Shown in pieces: positions 24,501 to 34,236 of a stretch of 64,000 bases of DNA. Location: contig NC_066265.1 of NCBI RefSeq assembly GCF_905404315.1, positions 30,404,501-30,468,500 of the forward strand, given 5' to 3'. The notes under the pieces are model-generated. The model ran no database searches. It saw nothing but the letters and a program-made list of their open reading frames with translations, and was not told where the DNA came from. Within the stretch, counting starts at the first letter, position 1. Each line of letters starts with the position of its first letter. Made by a program: the position numbers and the translations under genes. This DNA is from Leptidea sinapis (Eukaryota; Arthropoda; Insecta; Lepidoptera; Pieridae).

Positions 24501-27500
24501 AGCAGACAAAACACAGCGCCCAGCGGAAGCATTTACAACGCGGACGATACCATTTGGCTTGGTGCGGTAGCGTGGGGTTTTTTAAATCGTTCTTTTCGGA
24601 TGGTGTATTGGTGCGTCGCGCTGGCTTTCGATGTGTTTGGATATGCACCGACCGCACCAAACGCTAGTGTGTCGTGATTCATGGGTCAAACTTGGCGCGG
24701 TGCTACTCCGTTTGGCTTGATGGACTTCGTCATCATGATCATAACATCAGCTGTAAGACGCAATCGTGAATGCATTATAAATCATTCATTTCGAATAGTA
24801 AGTGTGTCCGTCGCGCTGGCTTTCCATCTGTTCAAATATCCACCAAGCCGCACTCTACACTATAGTTTCTGCATTCACGAGTCAACGGAGCCGCAGCAGT
24901 TAATTTGGAGCGTTCGTGAATGGTCGGTTTTAATAAGTACATAATATTTACGTTCCAATAAATAATGCTTTTGGTCTACTTTAAAAAAAACGCCAATATG
25001 AGGAGATAACGCAATATTTCCACATTAAGAATACCTTACAAACCATTTTTTCTATTTTATAATATAATATCTTCTGTTACTTTTCAGCATGTAACGAAAG
25101 ACGTCATAGAAAGAATCTGTCTTAGTACCTTTGTTCAAATTGGAATGATCTTGATTTATCATTATTACACCAGTATTTTAAAGATTACGAATAAAGAAAA
25201 ATAAACTTGCATTTAGGATCGAATATCTGGTAGCTCCTTGGAACCATATCAAAGCTGAGACTCTTGACATTGTCCACGCGGAACCCGTGCACCCAGTAGA
25301 GCAGCTTCATGTGCTCGTCGTAGAAGAATATTTCGCCAGCTGTGTTGCCGGTCACAATCACTCTACCGAAATTGTTTGGTTTTAATTTTATAGTTTTGCA
25401 GCCAATGCTTGTTAAATAAAAATAACTGATTTTACCTAAACGATTATAGTATTTATAAAAGAGGGGGGGAAAGGTAAGGGAAAGGAAGGTAAACACAGCC
25501 TTCCTTGGACATCCGCAATATCAGAGTCTATAAGTCGTATCGGCTTGAGAATGCCGCAGTCAGCAGTTGAAATCACAAAGTTGTGCATGGCAAAAAGTTT
25601 GCAAACGATGCTATTGTGGCTGTCAGTATTAACCTGAACAACTACAAGAATAAACAACAATACAAAAATTCTTTCAACGCCTACAAAAGTCAGACAGAAG
25701 TAAAACTGACTAGTTCCACTTTTTAAAAGCTTGATTCTAAAAACTCTCTACCAGGTGTACTCAAGTACTACCCACTGTGTCTCAAGCGCATGTCCCACCT
25801 GCCAGCAAATCCCGTTGATAAATAGTGATTTGTAGTGACAGGGGATATAAAATGTCAGGCTGTCACTTGTCAGATAAATCAAAATAATATTGATGAGTAT
25901 GTTTTTAAACATTATTTTTTAAAATAAGCATGAACACATACCCATCAACATTTTTAATAACATTTATTCTCTTCTGATCAATCTTCAACACTTTTATGAA
26001 TCTGAGGTTCTCAAAATTTGAAGAGTCCACGTTTTGCTGATATTCCAAAGTGTATCCATAGATAAGCACTGCCCCTCGACTGCTACCCACAATTATCTGT
26101 GACGTGTTCTTGACAAACGTATAACAAGTCAAATTGCCCACCTCGGTAGAAGCCTTTCGAGGTGGACATCGAATTTTGAGTTCATAATCGTCAGTCTCTT
26201 TTAGGACACCGCGTTCAATGATGAAGATTTTCTTAAAATATAAAACAAATTTTTAAATAATTATTTATAAGATACATTTGTGTTTTCTAAACTAATTCCA
26301 TAAATTTGAAATTTTTTCCATCATGGAGCAGCAGCAAACACTATACTAACTCAACTGGCTTGTTAGCTCTAGAAATAGGCAATTAATGACCCTGAATTAA
26401 TGTTTGAAGATTTAAATCGGTTTTTCTCACGATAAGTTATTTGTGTTGTGGTGGTATTGGTACCGCCTACTTTTGGACTAATCAGAAGTCCTTCATCAGG
26501 GGTCGGTTCGCGGTCGCGTCCCGACTATCTAGCACTGTAAATTTGCACTCGTAGTGCGCGGCGTAAAGAGCGCGGGACGCGGGTATGCCAGGGGCGATAA
26601 CGAACACGATAGGACTGAAACTTTTGTATCACTTTTGGCGTTCACGGGTGTACAAAATGTACTCACAATATTCACTATATACTAATATTAGGCACTATTG
26701 GTCTTATTCCGAGTTGTGTTTACATAACAAGTTTTCAAATTAACGTCTCACGAACATTATAATAGTCTATTGCCGTGTATAATTATTAAATGACTTCTGC
26801 TAGATGAAAACCTTCGTGCAGAGTTAGGCCAACATAAAACTATGTCTTTATCGCAAACTTGCGTCTTTGACAAAGACAATTATCACGACCAATATCTTTA
26901 TTGCATTTACAGCATCGGACAATAACTTTACAATCTGATTAAGCCATAACAGAACTTGAAATGTCAATGAATAATACCTTTGTAATGCCAATCCATATAT
27001 CATGTTTGGTTAATAACAGAAACTGATCACTGTTGCTAGGATTAAAATCCATTTCTCGAATGCCTCCAGGCGGTATGTCCACTTCCAAAGTTGCTAAAAC
27101 ATTCTCGTTCATTTTGACTAACGTTAACAACTTCACTTTATTTGTGTTATCGATGCGATTATTATGTCAATTATAATCTTAAACACTACACGATGCCAGA
27201 TTCAATTAAACTTTAGAATAATTCTGGGACAAACCTACCTAGTCATGCCATAAATATTTTTGCAAGGAAAAAATTTTTTAATTCCATAAAACATTTATTA
27301 CTATAATGTCCATTAGTTAATAAATATACTTTTAAAAAATAAAAAGATCTGAATCTCCCTTGGTCAGATCCTTTAAAAAATATTTTTATTCAAACACGCA
27401 CTTTCCCCATCAAAAATTCTTCAGTGCCAATTTTATGGACTGTTTTAGGCACTTAAACTTACGAGAGCATGCCCACATACCCTCTAAAACTGAACATAAA

Positions 27501-30500
27501 TCAGTATTCAGTGGATTAAGATCAGGACTAGATGACACCCAGGCTTCAGCTCTGATGAATTTAGAAACGAGAGTGGCACTAAGCGGATGATTATGAAGGG
27601 CACAATTATTTATAAAAATAAATTTTTTACTTTTAACTCTCAATATTCTTGATAATAATATGTATGCAAAAATGCACACCAATCAATTATCCAGTACGAT
27701 CAGAAGTACGATCAAGTATTATTAATAGAACATTGTAGACTAATTTTCTCAATCAAGAATGAGGCTTTATTTCTAAATTACCGGTGATCACCTACTGTCA
27801 AGGAAGGTCGTTTGCTTGTCCATTGGCTGCAAATAATAAGAATATTGACATAATCCCAGCGAGTTGACTTGAATAGGACAGGCCATCTTAGAACCATCAG
27901 GTCCACACAGACACTTCAGCTTCACCAATCCAGATTACTTGCCATCTGACATCTCACATTTAATATAACAAGGTTCCATCCCTGTTCCAACGCGCAACGG
28001 GGTAATGTTATATAATTCTACGTCACGACTTTCAACACACGACACGGCAGCTGATCTGTTGTCCATTCGTTTGTTCACTAGACACGATGCAACGACGCTG
28101 CAGACGCGATCTCTATTTCTGAGTGATGAACCATGAGGAAGCCGTGTGGTGCGGTGTGTCGTATCACGTGTGATCAACATCAGCTTATACTTGTTAAGTA
28201 CAGCCGCTAGATCGCCACTTCAAAAAGTCACAACGACATTGAGGCATCGCGCGAAATTGTCAAAAAAAATTTTTGTACACGAGTTGCGGTCTTTTATATA
28301 TGTTGAATCATGACCAGGGAGCGTACATTTCATGCCCGTTTCGTCATAATGATGTATTAATATAAACACACAGGATGTTTCAAAAAACGTAGTCTATCAA
28401 CATTTGATTCTAACATAATAGTTTCTGAAATATAAAAAATAAGTATTTAATGGGATGGAAACAAAATGTGTTAGTTATAAATTATGACTAATTATTTTAT
28501 CTCTAAATAACACGCATAATTAAACGAAGAGATAGTCATGAAAAGCAACAATTCGTTTTTTTCCATCCTGTGTGTAGCTTGGCGTCTGTCATCGGCATGA
28601 CATATACGCTCCCTGATCATGACCGTTTTCTCGAGTGTAGTGTCGCGTTGCCAAATAACAGCATTAACGGCATAACATAACAACATTCATTATGCTTACC
28701 ATCAGGGGTATCATGTCCAAAAGACCAAATCCACCAATACAAGGTAGCCTTCTCCTGGTATCCTAGAGTCAATAAGTATTTCGCGTCGCTGCTGAGTGCT
28801 ACTTTAGAAATTCTTGTTCTGCCATGTGGCGAGAACAGTGTTTTCTGCGGGAAGTAGTCAGTCCTGTCCCAAATAATGATGATGTTTTCTGGGCCAGAGT
28901 CACCCGTTACCAGCCACGATCCTTTTGCGTCCGTTGCAAGGAATACTACTAGATGCTTCTAGAACATGAATTTAAAGCTTGGTGATAATGACAAATGTTT
29001 TCGGTTCTACGATAATGTTATTAATGAATCTGTAGATGTTGAGCGCTCCGGAGCCTCCAGTAGAGCTTAAATATGTGGGTAAAAGAAAATCAAATTAAAA
29101 AAGAAGGCTATTTTTTAATATAACACTTGAAGTATTCGCCTATATATGTTATAAATTAATATTTGTAGAGCAAATCGGAAGCGAAAGGCGAGCTGAGCTT
29201 TTATAAGCCCTATTCCTTTTTGCCCAAACTTCGACTCTGTTTTTAACGGTCAGTAGTTCTATTCTATTTTATTCTTCCTACTATGACTTCTGTGGAAGAT
29301 ACGCCACAATTAAGCATAAGAAATGATTGTATTTGAAGAAAGCTTATTGCTGCTAAAAATGGCCACAATGCAAATTAAAAACATGTGTCATATACAAAAG
29401 TATTTAAATAGTATATAGTCTTCTATCTTGAACGATGTCCATGTAGATTATACATATAAATTCGTACTGCGAAAAGTGGAACTGTATTAAATCTGAAATG
29501 AGTAAAACCTAATTATTGGTAATAAAAACTTGGTACCGTTCAATCCATCCATGAAAATCTACAAATAACAAATAGATAGTCTGCCTAAAACGAACATGTC
29601 CTTGGAGTATCCGCATCTGACCCGTACACCAATCGTATACGACGGCACAATTCCCTGCAGCATAGAACACGCCCCTGCTGCTGCCATTGTTGAGATTGAT
29701 GACGGGGGCCTTCGCGTTGTACCCGTAGATCCAGTGGAGGTTCTATAATAATAATTCATATTAGATTCATGACAGGCTGGAAGTAAAACAATAACTCTAT
29801 TTTATAGAAATGAGGGACGAGACGAGAAGGACCTTCAGCTGAAATGAAGAACAAGAATAGATGCATGAAAGCTAAAGTTAAAGAATGTATAAAGAGAATT
29901 AAGAATGACAAAAAAGGAAAAAATGTGAGAACAATTCGGCGCCAGTTTCCGTGAGAATACAAAACTTTAGAAAATCGTGAAAGAAGCGCGAGGCAAAAAT
30001 ATGAATACCACCAATGAAAGTGATTAACAATTAACCAGGTGGATCATGAATCAAGAAAGTATGATACTAGAGTCCTGGAAGAATTATTTTGAGAGTTTAT
30101 TCGATATATAAGTGAAATATATAAGTGAAATAGAGAAAAAAGAGATGATAGATATTTTTGTGGGCCTGAGTGATGAAATTAGAGTGGTTGTGGAAAATGA
30201 GGGATGGAAATTATGAAAACCTTAAGAGGTATGAGGTCAGGAAAGTCTGCTGGGTGTGATCGAGTGACGATTTTATTGTTGAAGGCTGACGATGTACTAA
30301 TAATAAGCCTGCATGACTGGATGAAGGCAGTGATTGTCCCAATTTATAAAGGCAAAGCTTTGCATCAGGAATGTCAAAAATATCGCGGGATCAGTCTTTT
30401 TAGTGTTGTTGGAAAAGTGTATGCCAGAATATTGAAGAGTGGTAAATGTGACTAAAACTCGTAACATATGATATGGGATGTGCAAGCGGGATCTTAGAAG

Positions 30501-31726
30501 GGAATGGAATTTACGAATTAAGTAATTTCCTTGAGCTGCAAAATATCTGAAAAATATCTGGCAAAAAACCAGAATTTATATTACGCATTCATAGATTTAG
30601 AAAAGACTTATGATGGGATGAATAGAAAAGAATTGTGGAAGGTGTTATCTATGTATCGGGTGGACAATTATCTGATGAGGGCTCTGAAATCTCTGTACAG
30701 GGATTGTCGAGCCTGTGTTCGGATTAATGGCAATATGGACTAGTTTGATATATCCAAAGGTGTCAGACAAGGTTGTGTAGCCTCGCTTTGGTTATTCAAC
30801 TTATTCATGAATAACTGCATGAAGGATATTAGAGAATTCGAATGTGGGATCGATATGGAAGGATTGTTTGTTAAGTGCCCTGTACAATGATGATCAAGTC
30901 ATTTTTGCATCATCGGTGAATGAGGTGCAACAAATGGTGAATTGTGTGAACGAGAACCTTAAAGCGAGAGGTATGAAAGTGAATGCAAGAAAGACGAATG
31001 TAATGGTATATGAGAAGGATGAAAGTTTGACTGAGTGGAATATTGCGATTGAAGATGAAAGGGTAGAACAAATTACAGAATTTTTATATTTGGGTGCCAC
31101 GTTTACAACAGGCGGAAGATGTGAAGAATATATTGAAAGAAGAGTGACTGCGGGAAACTGTGCGAATGGAGCGCTGCATGCCTTTATGAACGGCCAGACT
31201 GTACCAAAAGAGGCGTGACTAGCGGTGCATTATGGTTGAGAGTGAGAGTTGAGTATGGCAGAAGCATAAAACCAGAATAAACGCAGTTGAGATGCGATCA
31301 CTGCGTAGTATGTATGGGGTGAGACTCATTGATAGAATTCCAAATGCGGTAATACGAGCCCGCTGTGGTCTGATAAAGAAGATGTACGATAGTCGTGGAC
31401 TAATGAAGATGTCGTGAACATTATACAAGGTATACATTCTTTTTGCGAAAACACTTTTCCCCAAACTATTATTAAGTACAATGGTTCAAATACTGACAGT
31501 CATAAAAATATGATCTGTATTTATATTAAATAAATGATATTAACATCGGTAAGTAGGTACTAACGAATGGAGAAGGCTTAAAGTAGTACTCCCCGAACTC
31601 GGAACTTTTCCTGAGCTGAGAAAGAGACAAACTGTACATCTTCCTCAGATCCATCTCACTATCCGCTGCTTTTATATTCGATGCTGATACTGTGTTTTGA
31701 AGAGACTTTGTTGTTGAATGTGCCAT
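12375..31726 (-). CDS. CFAP251: Cilia- and flagella-associated WD-repeat protein CFAP251 (WDR66)
   Basis: In other animals this protein belongs to the calmodulin- and spoke-associated complex at the base of axonemal radial spokes and is needed for sperm flagella. I join 18 exons: 31565-31726, 29596-29742, 28700-28958, 26978-27135, 25938-26231, 25497-25633, 25211-25407, 24114-24260, 23398-23506, 23012-23205, 21494-21645, 19358-19699, 18435-18659, 16486-16577, 15388-15622, 14814-15036, 14107-14216, 12375-12503. All phases agree and give about 1103 residues, close to the vertebrate length as I remember it. WD-like blades fill residues 60-875 (for example SGPENIIIIWDR and LFTVGERDSCLYQW), and the C-terminus is EF-hand-like. 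The exon 5 donor is the least certain boundary. Expression is probably testis-biased in an insect, by inference only. Confidence 0.93.
12504..14106. other. CFAP251 last intron
   Basis: Mostly unannotated AT-rich DNA with the hairpin at 13443-13486 and a LINE 3' UTR scrap near 13660-13710. Confidence 0.5.
13443..13486. repeat. Short inverted repeat
   Basis: AAAAAAGGGCAC and GTGCCCTTTTTT form a 12-base stem around a loop of about 20 bases in the last CFAP251 intron. No larger element was recognised around it. Confidence 0.5.
14540..14775. mobile_element. hAT-type MITE with perfect 8-bp target duplication
   Basis: The ends CAGGGGCG and CGCCCCTG are inverted and the insertion is flanked by ATTAAGAG at 14532-14539 and 14776-14783. 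The inverted similarity reaches about 40 bases inward with gaps. It lies 38 bases from exon 14814-15036 of CFAP251. A related left end occurs at 49352. Confidence 0.85.
14814..15036 (-). CDS. CFAP251: CFAP251 exon 16, EF-hand-like segment
   Basis: Residues 951-1024 include TEIDFEEFVKLYLNHRP and RNGELQIDREEFIEVLNQYG. The helices and the EEF signature fit an EF-hand pair, but the loop before IDREEF lacks the usual spaced acidic residues, so calcium binding is doubtful. WDR66 proteins carry a C-terminal EF-hand-like region in the same place. Confidence 0.85.
15870..16070 (+). repeat. RTE-like LINE 3' fragment
   Basis: The plus strand reads VGSPQDVPMIWSRS and GLPFDQQWTYSG, with CAGCAGTGGACTTATTCCGGC and an ATGATGAT end given here by type. 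It is the opposite orientation of the fragment at 9130-9312. Confidence 0.6.
17118..17255 (-). repeat. LINE 3' UTR fragment
   Basis: The block with TCTTTATTCAAAATAG and AAATCACTTATTGAAAGTC matches the 3' end of the LINE at 10750-11670. Shorter pieces of the same sequence occur near 13660-13710 and at 54000-54300. Confidence 0.6.
17552..18100 (-). pseudogene. LINE family B, reverse-transcriptase C-terminal remnant
   Basis: The minus strand gives GECTEELFNLRRF, then across a frameshift WRSSTVRFSRSFLPRTTKL and FPGRYDRGTSKKSAYTFLKG. This is the thumb/C-terminal end of jockey-type ORF2. Other copies: 32457-32790, 62510-63430, and shorter pieces at 23530-23690 and 23880-24085. Confidence 0.75.
18116..18415 (+). 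repeat. Dispersed repeat with TTGACCGATTCTCATG body
   Basis: It contains AAACGGCTTGACCGATTCTC and GGGTAGGTCTGAGAATTAG and ends CAACGTTTGCTGGGTCAGCT. The same body and end occur at 45408-45690 (plus) and, reversed, at 44363-44835. The end is shared with the repeat at 20416. A Helitron/Helentron origin is possible. Confidence 0.55.
18735..19015 (-). repeat. Retro-repeat family A copy
   Basis: The copy shows GGGATGAGACGAGCAGGGCG, CACAATCTAGCCGGCATCCT and the T-run before the block. The inner self-complementary arm is shortened. Confidence 0.7.
19358..19699 (-). CDS. CFAP251: CFAP251 longest exon, WD blades
   Basis: The 114 residues start DVGYTVCVYKYD and include HRAHYKDITAVFFLP and LISLGADRMMVEYDV, typical of WD-repeat strands. 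The exon ends LVANDE at a GTAAGA donor and joins FKYKIINFDTT in phase 0. Confidence 0.9.
19700..20415. other. CFAP251 intron, no gene seen
   Basis: A 70-codon frame at 19818-20030 is AT-rich with no motif and is most likely chance. Confidence 0.5.
20416..20737 (+). repeat. Dispersed repeat with GAACGGCTGGACCGATTT body
   Basis: It starts with a TATATA-rich edge and ATGAATTGCTGTTCGTTAGT, contains CGAGAACGGCTGGACCGATT, and ends AACGTCTGTCGGGTCAGCTA. A close copy is at 58262-58640 and a reversed one at 4367-4924. No gene is inside. Confidence 0.6.
21170..21425 (+). repeat. LINE 3' end with poly(A)-like tail
   Basis: The stretch carries GTTTTGGGGAGGCCTTAGCC and AGAGGCAACTACTTAA and ends in AAATAAAGGCTATTTTATTT with repeats of ATTTT. 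I recognise this as the end of an RTE-like LINE. It sits just downstream of CFAP251 exon 21494-21645 in the opposite orientation. Confidence 0.55.
21646..22508. other. CFAP251 intron, no gene seen
   Basis: It contains a short GT run near 21729-21741 and AT-rich sequence; no repeat ends recognised. Confidence 0.45.
22509..22835 (+). repeat. Dispersed repeat starting ACTAGCTGACCCGGCAAACG
   Basis: It starts ACTAGCTGACCCGGCAAACG and ends with ACAAACAAACACTGCAGCTT and TATAATATTA, a common arthropod repeat signature. Another copy starts at 39119. Confidence 0.5.
23530..23690 (+). pseudogene. LINE C-terminal fragment
   Basis: Across a frameshift the plus strand gives CLELPVFPVFPNRYDLGTLK and LKGPATHL, the same ORF2 end as family B. 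It lies in the intron upstream of CFAP251 exon 23398-23506. Confidence 0.5.
23880..24085 (-). pseudogene. LINE family B fragment
   Basis: The minus strand gives SFRVFYRIYYRECFEER and then a low-similarity run. The YRIYxxEC block is typical of jockey-like ORF2 ends. Confidence 0.55.
24455..24945. repeat. GC-rich imperfect tandem duplication, unidentified
   Basis: Two units of about 230 bp share TCGCGCTGGCTTTC, followed by ATGTGTTTGGATATGCACCG in the first and ATCTGTTCAAATATCCACCA in the second. The first unit begins CACTACACGACTTTGTGTCG, itself a small inverted repeat. Base composition is clearly richer in GC than the surroundings. No protein family was recognised. Confidence 0.5.
25211..25407 (-). 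CDS. CFAP251: CFAP251 exon 7 with apparent GC donor
   Basis: The exon encodes RVIVTGNTAGEIFFYDEH and ends QIFDPK plus one base. Only the donor GCAAGT keeps the frame with the next exon (24114-24260), giving a cysteine at the junction. The GT seven bases away would break the frame. The upstream intron, 25408-25496, is only 89 bp. Confidence 0.75.
26400..26660 (-). repeat. Repeat fragment with hammerhead-like core, possibly Penelope-like
   Basis: On the minus strand CTGATGA (26499 down to 26493) is followed by a perfect GGACT/AGTCC stem (26491-26487 with 26479-26475) and AAAAG where the hammerhead consensus has GAAA. A second hairpin GGCGGT/ACCACC with one mismatch follows. The flanking GC-rich sequence differs from the intron around it. 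The element class is inferred. Confidence 0.45.
27238..27725 (-). pseudogene. Mariner-type transposase fragment
   Basis: The minus strand encodes KFIRAEAWVSSSPDLNPLN, the C-terminal catalytic block of a mariner/Tc1-type transposase. The usual tyrosine and leucine after DLNPL are changed. The left edge TAGTCATGCCATAAATA is the terminal repeat also seen at 34237-35572. Only the C-terminal third remains. Confidence 0.7.
27726..28305. other. CFAP251 intron, unidentified GC-richer stretch
   Basis: Around 28000-28180 the sequence is richer in GC and CpG than its surroundings, which may mean an unrecognised repeat. No protein family seen. Confidence 0.35.
28306..28623. mobile_element. MITE with about 30-bp terminal inverted repeats
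   Basis: ATCATGACCAGGGAGCGTA at the left is mirrored by TACGCTCCCTGATCATGAC at the right. The element has no coding capacity and ends 77 bases before CFAP251 exon 28700-28958. Confidence 0.65.
29830..31420 (+). pseudogene. RTE-like LINE reverse transcriptase, degenerate
   Basis: Plus-strand blocks run in RT order: GMRSGKSAGCDRVT and VPIYKGKALHQECQKYRGIS (30204-30455), YAFIDLEKTYDGMNRKELWK (motif A, 30580-30640), KGVRQGCVASLWLFN (motif B, 30757-30801), ALYNDDQVIFAS (motif C, with N for A, from 30874), GMKVNARKTNVMV, and RINAVEMRSLRSMYGVRLID near 31270-31340. Several stops break the frame. It lies in CFAP251 intron 1, antisense to the gene. Confidence 0.85.
31565..31726 (-). CDS. CFAP251: CFAP251 first coding exon
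   Basis: The ATG at 31726 opens MAHSTTKSLQNTVSAS and the exon ends FKPSPF at a GTTAGT donor in phase 0. It joins exon 29596-29742, which starts NLHWIYGYN and ends with the conserved RILQGH. No earlier in-frame start was pursued upstream; the next host gene starts on the other strand at 36165. Confidence 0.85.
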
Positions 31727-32209
31727 TTCTTCCTCTGTAGTAACGTAGTTATTTTAATTAACAAGACTTGATTGTTTTTATTTATTTAGATCTCTATACA
31801 AAATCGTATAAAATATAATTGACAGCGATATATGACAGTTTGTCAGTGGAATAAAGATTATAGATGGTAGAATTTACAATTTGCCTGTCAAGTATAAAAG
31901 GCGAAATACCTAATTACGGTCATAATTAGTATTCATCCCTACTCTATGTTACGACTAATCTTTCTGTACATCACATACTGTCAGATACCTTTCAAAATCT
32001 ACAAATCTGTATGTTATCAATAAATATAATAAAACAACGTTTAATTTCCTTTGGATTTGAATTAAGTTATATTTAAACAGTATTTGTTATTGAGTTAGTT
32101 TGATTATGGAGGTTAGTAATAGTTTTTTTTGTGTTAGTAATTTCTCTAGTTTTTAGGAGGATCTTTATCTATTCAACAGGAACACCTAATTGGGAGAAGA
32201 CCTCTTCCT

Positions 32210-32945
32210 TAGATTAAGGATTGGTCCCCGCTGCGCTCCAACTGATACCGCACTATCTAAGAACAATAGGTTTTTTATGACGGGAACTATTAGTTGCTTG
32301 TGTCCGTGACATCTTGACACTCAATGGCATCTTTCAAATTTTGTAACATACGCTTCGAGTTTTTTTTAATTGAAATGAATAAAATACAAAATACTTACTC
32401 ATGATATATGATCCCAGTGTCTTTCTTATTTCTTGTAGTATTATTTTTACAAAGCATTACTTTTTTTTTTTTATGGAATAGGAGGACAAACGAGCGTACG
32501 GGTCACCTGGTGTTAAGTGATCACCGCCGCCCACACTCTCCTGCAACACCAGAGGAATCACAAGAGCGTTGCCGGCCTTTAAGGAAGGTGTACACGCTTT
32601 TCTTGAAGGTACCCATGTCGTATCGTCCCGGAAACACCGCAAAAGGAAGCTCATTCCACAGCTTCGTGGTACGAGGAAGAAAGCTCCTTGAAAACCGCAC
32701 TGTGGAGGACCGCCACACATCCAGATGGTGGGGATGATATCGTAACTTGTGGCGTGTCGTGCGAAGGTGATTACTACGCAAGCCGGCATTTTAGTTTCAA
32801 TTATTAGCAAAGTTTAACAGAAAATGTGGCACGTCAACGCCACATTGTTCGAATACGCCCACTTGGGCGCAGTATTAGTTGCCACACTTTGCGACTACGC
32901 CTGCGGTATCTAGTTGGAGCTCAGCGGAGACCAATCCTTAATCTA
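32210..32945. mobile_element. MITE-like element interrupted by a LINE fragment
   Basis: TAGATTAAGGATTGGTCCCC at the left is mirrored by the right end GGAGACCAATCCTTAATCTA. A shorter, uninterrupted relative is at 39297-39608. The LINE family B copy at 32457-32790 lies in the middle. Confidence 0.65.
32457..32790 (-). pseudogene. LINE family B C-terminal fragment
   Basis: An open minus frame gives WRSSTVRFSRSFLPRTTKLW and FPGRYDMGTFKKSVYTFLKG, the best preserved copy of this ORF2 end in the window. A T-run on the plus strand marks its poly(A) end. Confidence 0.75.
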
Positions 32946-33405
32946 CGCCCTCCTCCAAAAAAGTCCAAATTTCTCTATTCTGAGTTGAAAGATCCTGCTA
33001 TTCTCTTTAATACATCCTCCCACCTTGTCATAAGTCTGCCTTTTTCCTTTTGCAAGCCTCATAAGGGAAGCGGCTGAGGTTGTGCTCTACACTCGCCTCA
33101 CAAAAATCAACTTGTTGAACTAAAATTGTCTCTATTTATTTTTTTGAATATTATACTTAGGTTTAAATATTAACGGCCTTATAAATAAAATTTGCATAAA
33201 GTTAAAACTAATCATAAACCAAGAAAATGCAAAATGTTTACAAATAGACATTTTGCTTACGATTGGTGTATTCGGACGTATAACGTTTCCCGCGTTTATT
33301 TGCAAGGCAGCTTGTCATTCGAAAAACTTATTGAATTAATTATTATTATTAATTAAAACGTATTGACAGTGTTGTCAACGATATTGTAAACATTTTGCAT
33401 ATTCT

Positions 33406-33630
33406 TTGTTTATGCTTAGTTATAACTTTATACCAAGTTTATTTGTAAGGCCGTTAGAGTTCTATTTAGAATGTAATTATATTTTGGACGATAATACACC
33501 TACAGTTCTGACACGTAACAATATAGTGCATGCGCATGGTCATTTAGCTCTGGTTAAATATTTGCAGAAAATACTGTATTTGTATAAATGTATCGTGAAA
33601 AATAATTACATGCCGCAGTCGCATTTCTAA
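33406..33630 (+). other. Unidentified open frame of 74 codons
   Basis: It encodes a hydrophobic-to-mixed peptide with LEFYLECNYILDDNTPTVL and ends QSHF. I recognise no family, see no splice partner and note AT-rich composition. It may be chance or a relic of a mobile element. Confidence 0.15.
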
Positions 33631-33879
33631 AGTGCGGTTTGACCTTTAGCGTATCCTCTGCATTGTGTTCTAAGAAATAAATTACTCATATCCGACTAAA
33701 GGGCATTAGCTGCATTATCTTTGACTTCTGTGAGTATATTTAATTATTAATGTTTGTGTGTGTGTTTTTAACTTATTTATTTATTTAAAAGCTAAATTGA
33801 CAGATAGTTCCTATTAACACAAAACTGTAGGTATTCCTAGGTGCAGGTGAGGAAAAATTTTAATGAATTTTTTTAAAGT

Positions 33880-34215
33880 GAAACTTCTTTAGAATCGTTG
33901 TGATTTGAAGCTGAAATAAGTTCAAAAATAAAAATGCATAATTCACCCAAATAAACCCATTTTCCATAACATCATTTTGGAACATCCTGTAACTAATCTA
34001 GTAACCGCGAGCTAGCGTAGGCACTGACACCTAGCCGTCAGAACTCGTAGTTGAATAGCGCCAACGGTAAGGGTGTTGATTAAAATTTTGTTTTCTTAAT
34101 GTAGGTATAACTTCTTGGCTTCAAAATTTCCTAATTTCAATTATTTAATTTTTTACATTTATTTTTTTATGATTAAGGTTAAGTAGCTCTAACCGTGTGT
34201 TCATTTAATGTCATC
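33880..34215. repeat. Partial copy of the GGCGACATTAAATA element
   Basis: GTAGGCACTGACACCTA and the end TAAGTAGCTCTAACCGTGTG match 44838-45200 in direct orientation. The left end is not clear. The mariner-type element at 34237 starts immediately after it. Confidence 0.5.
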
Positions 34216-34236
34216 ATTGTAGTTCCATAGTGTATA

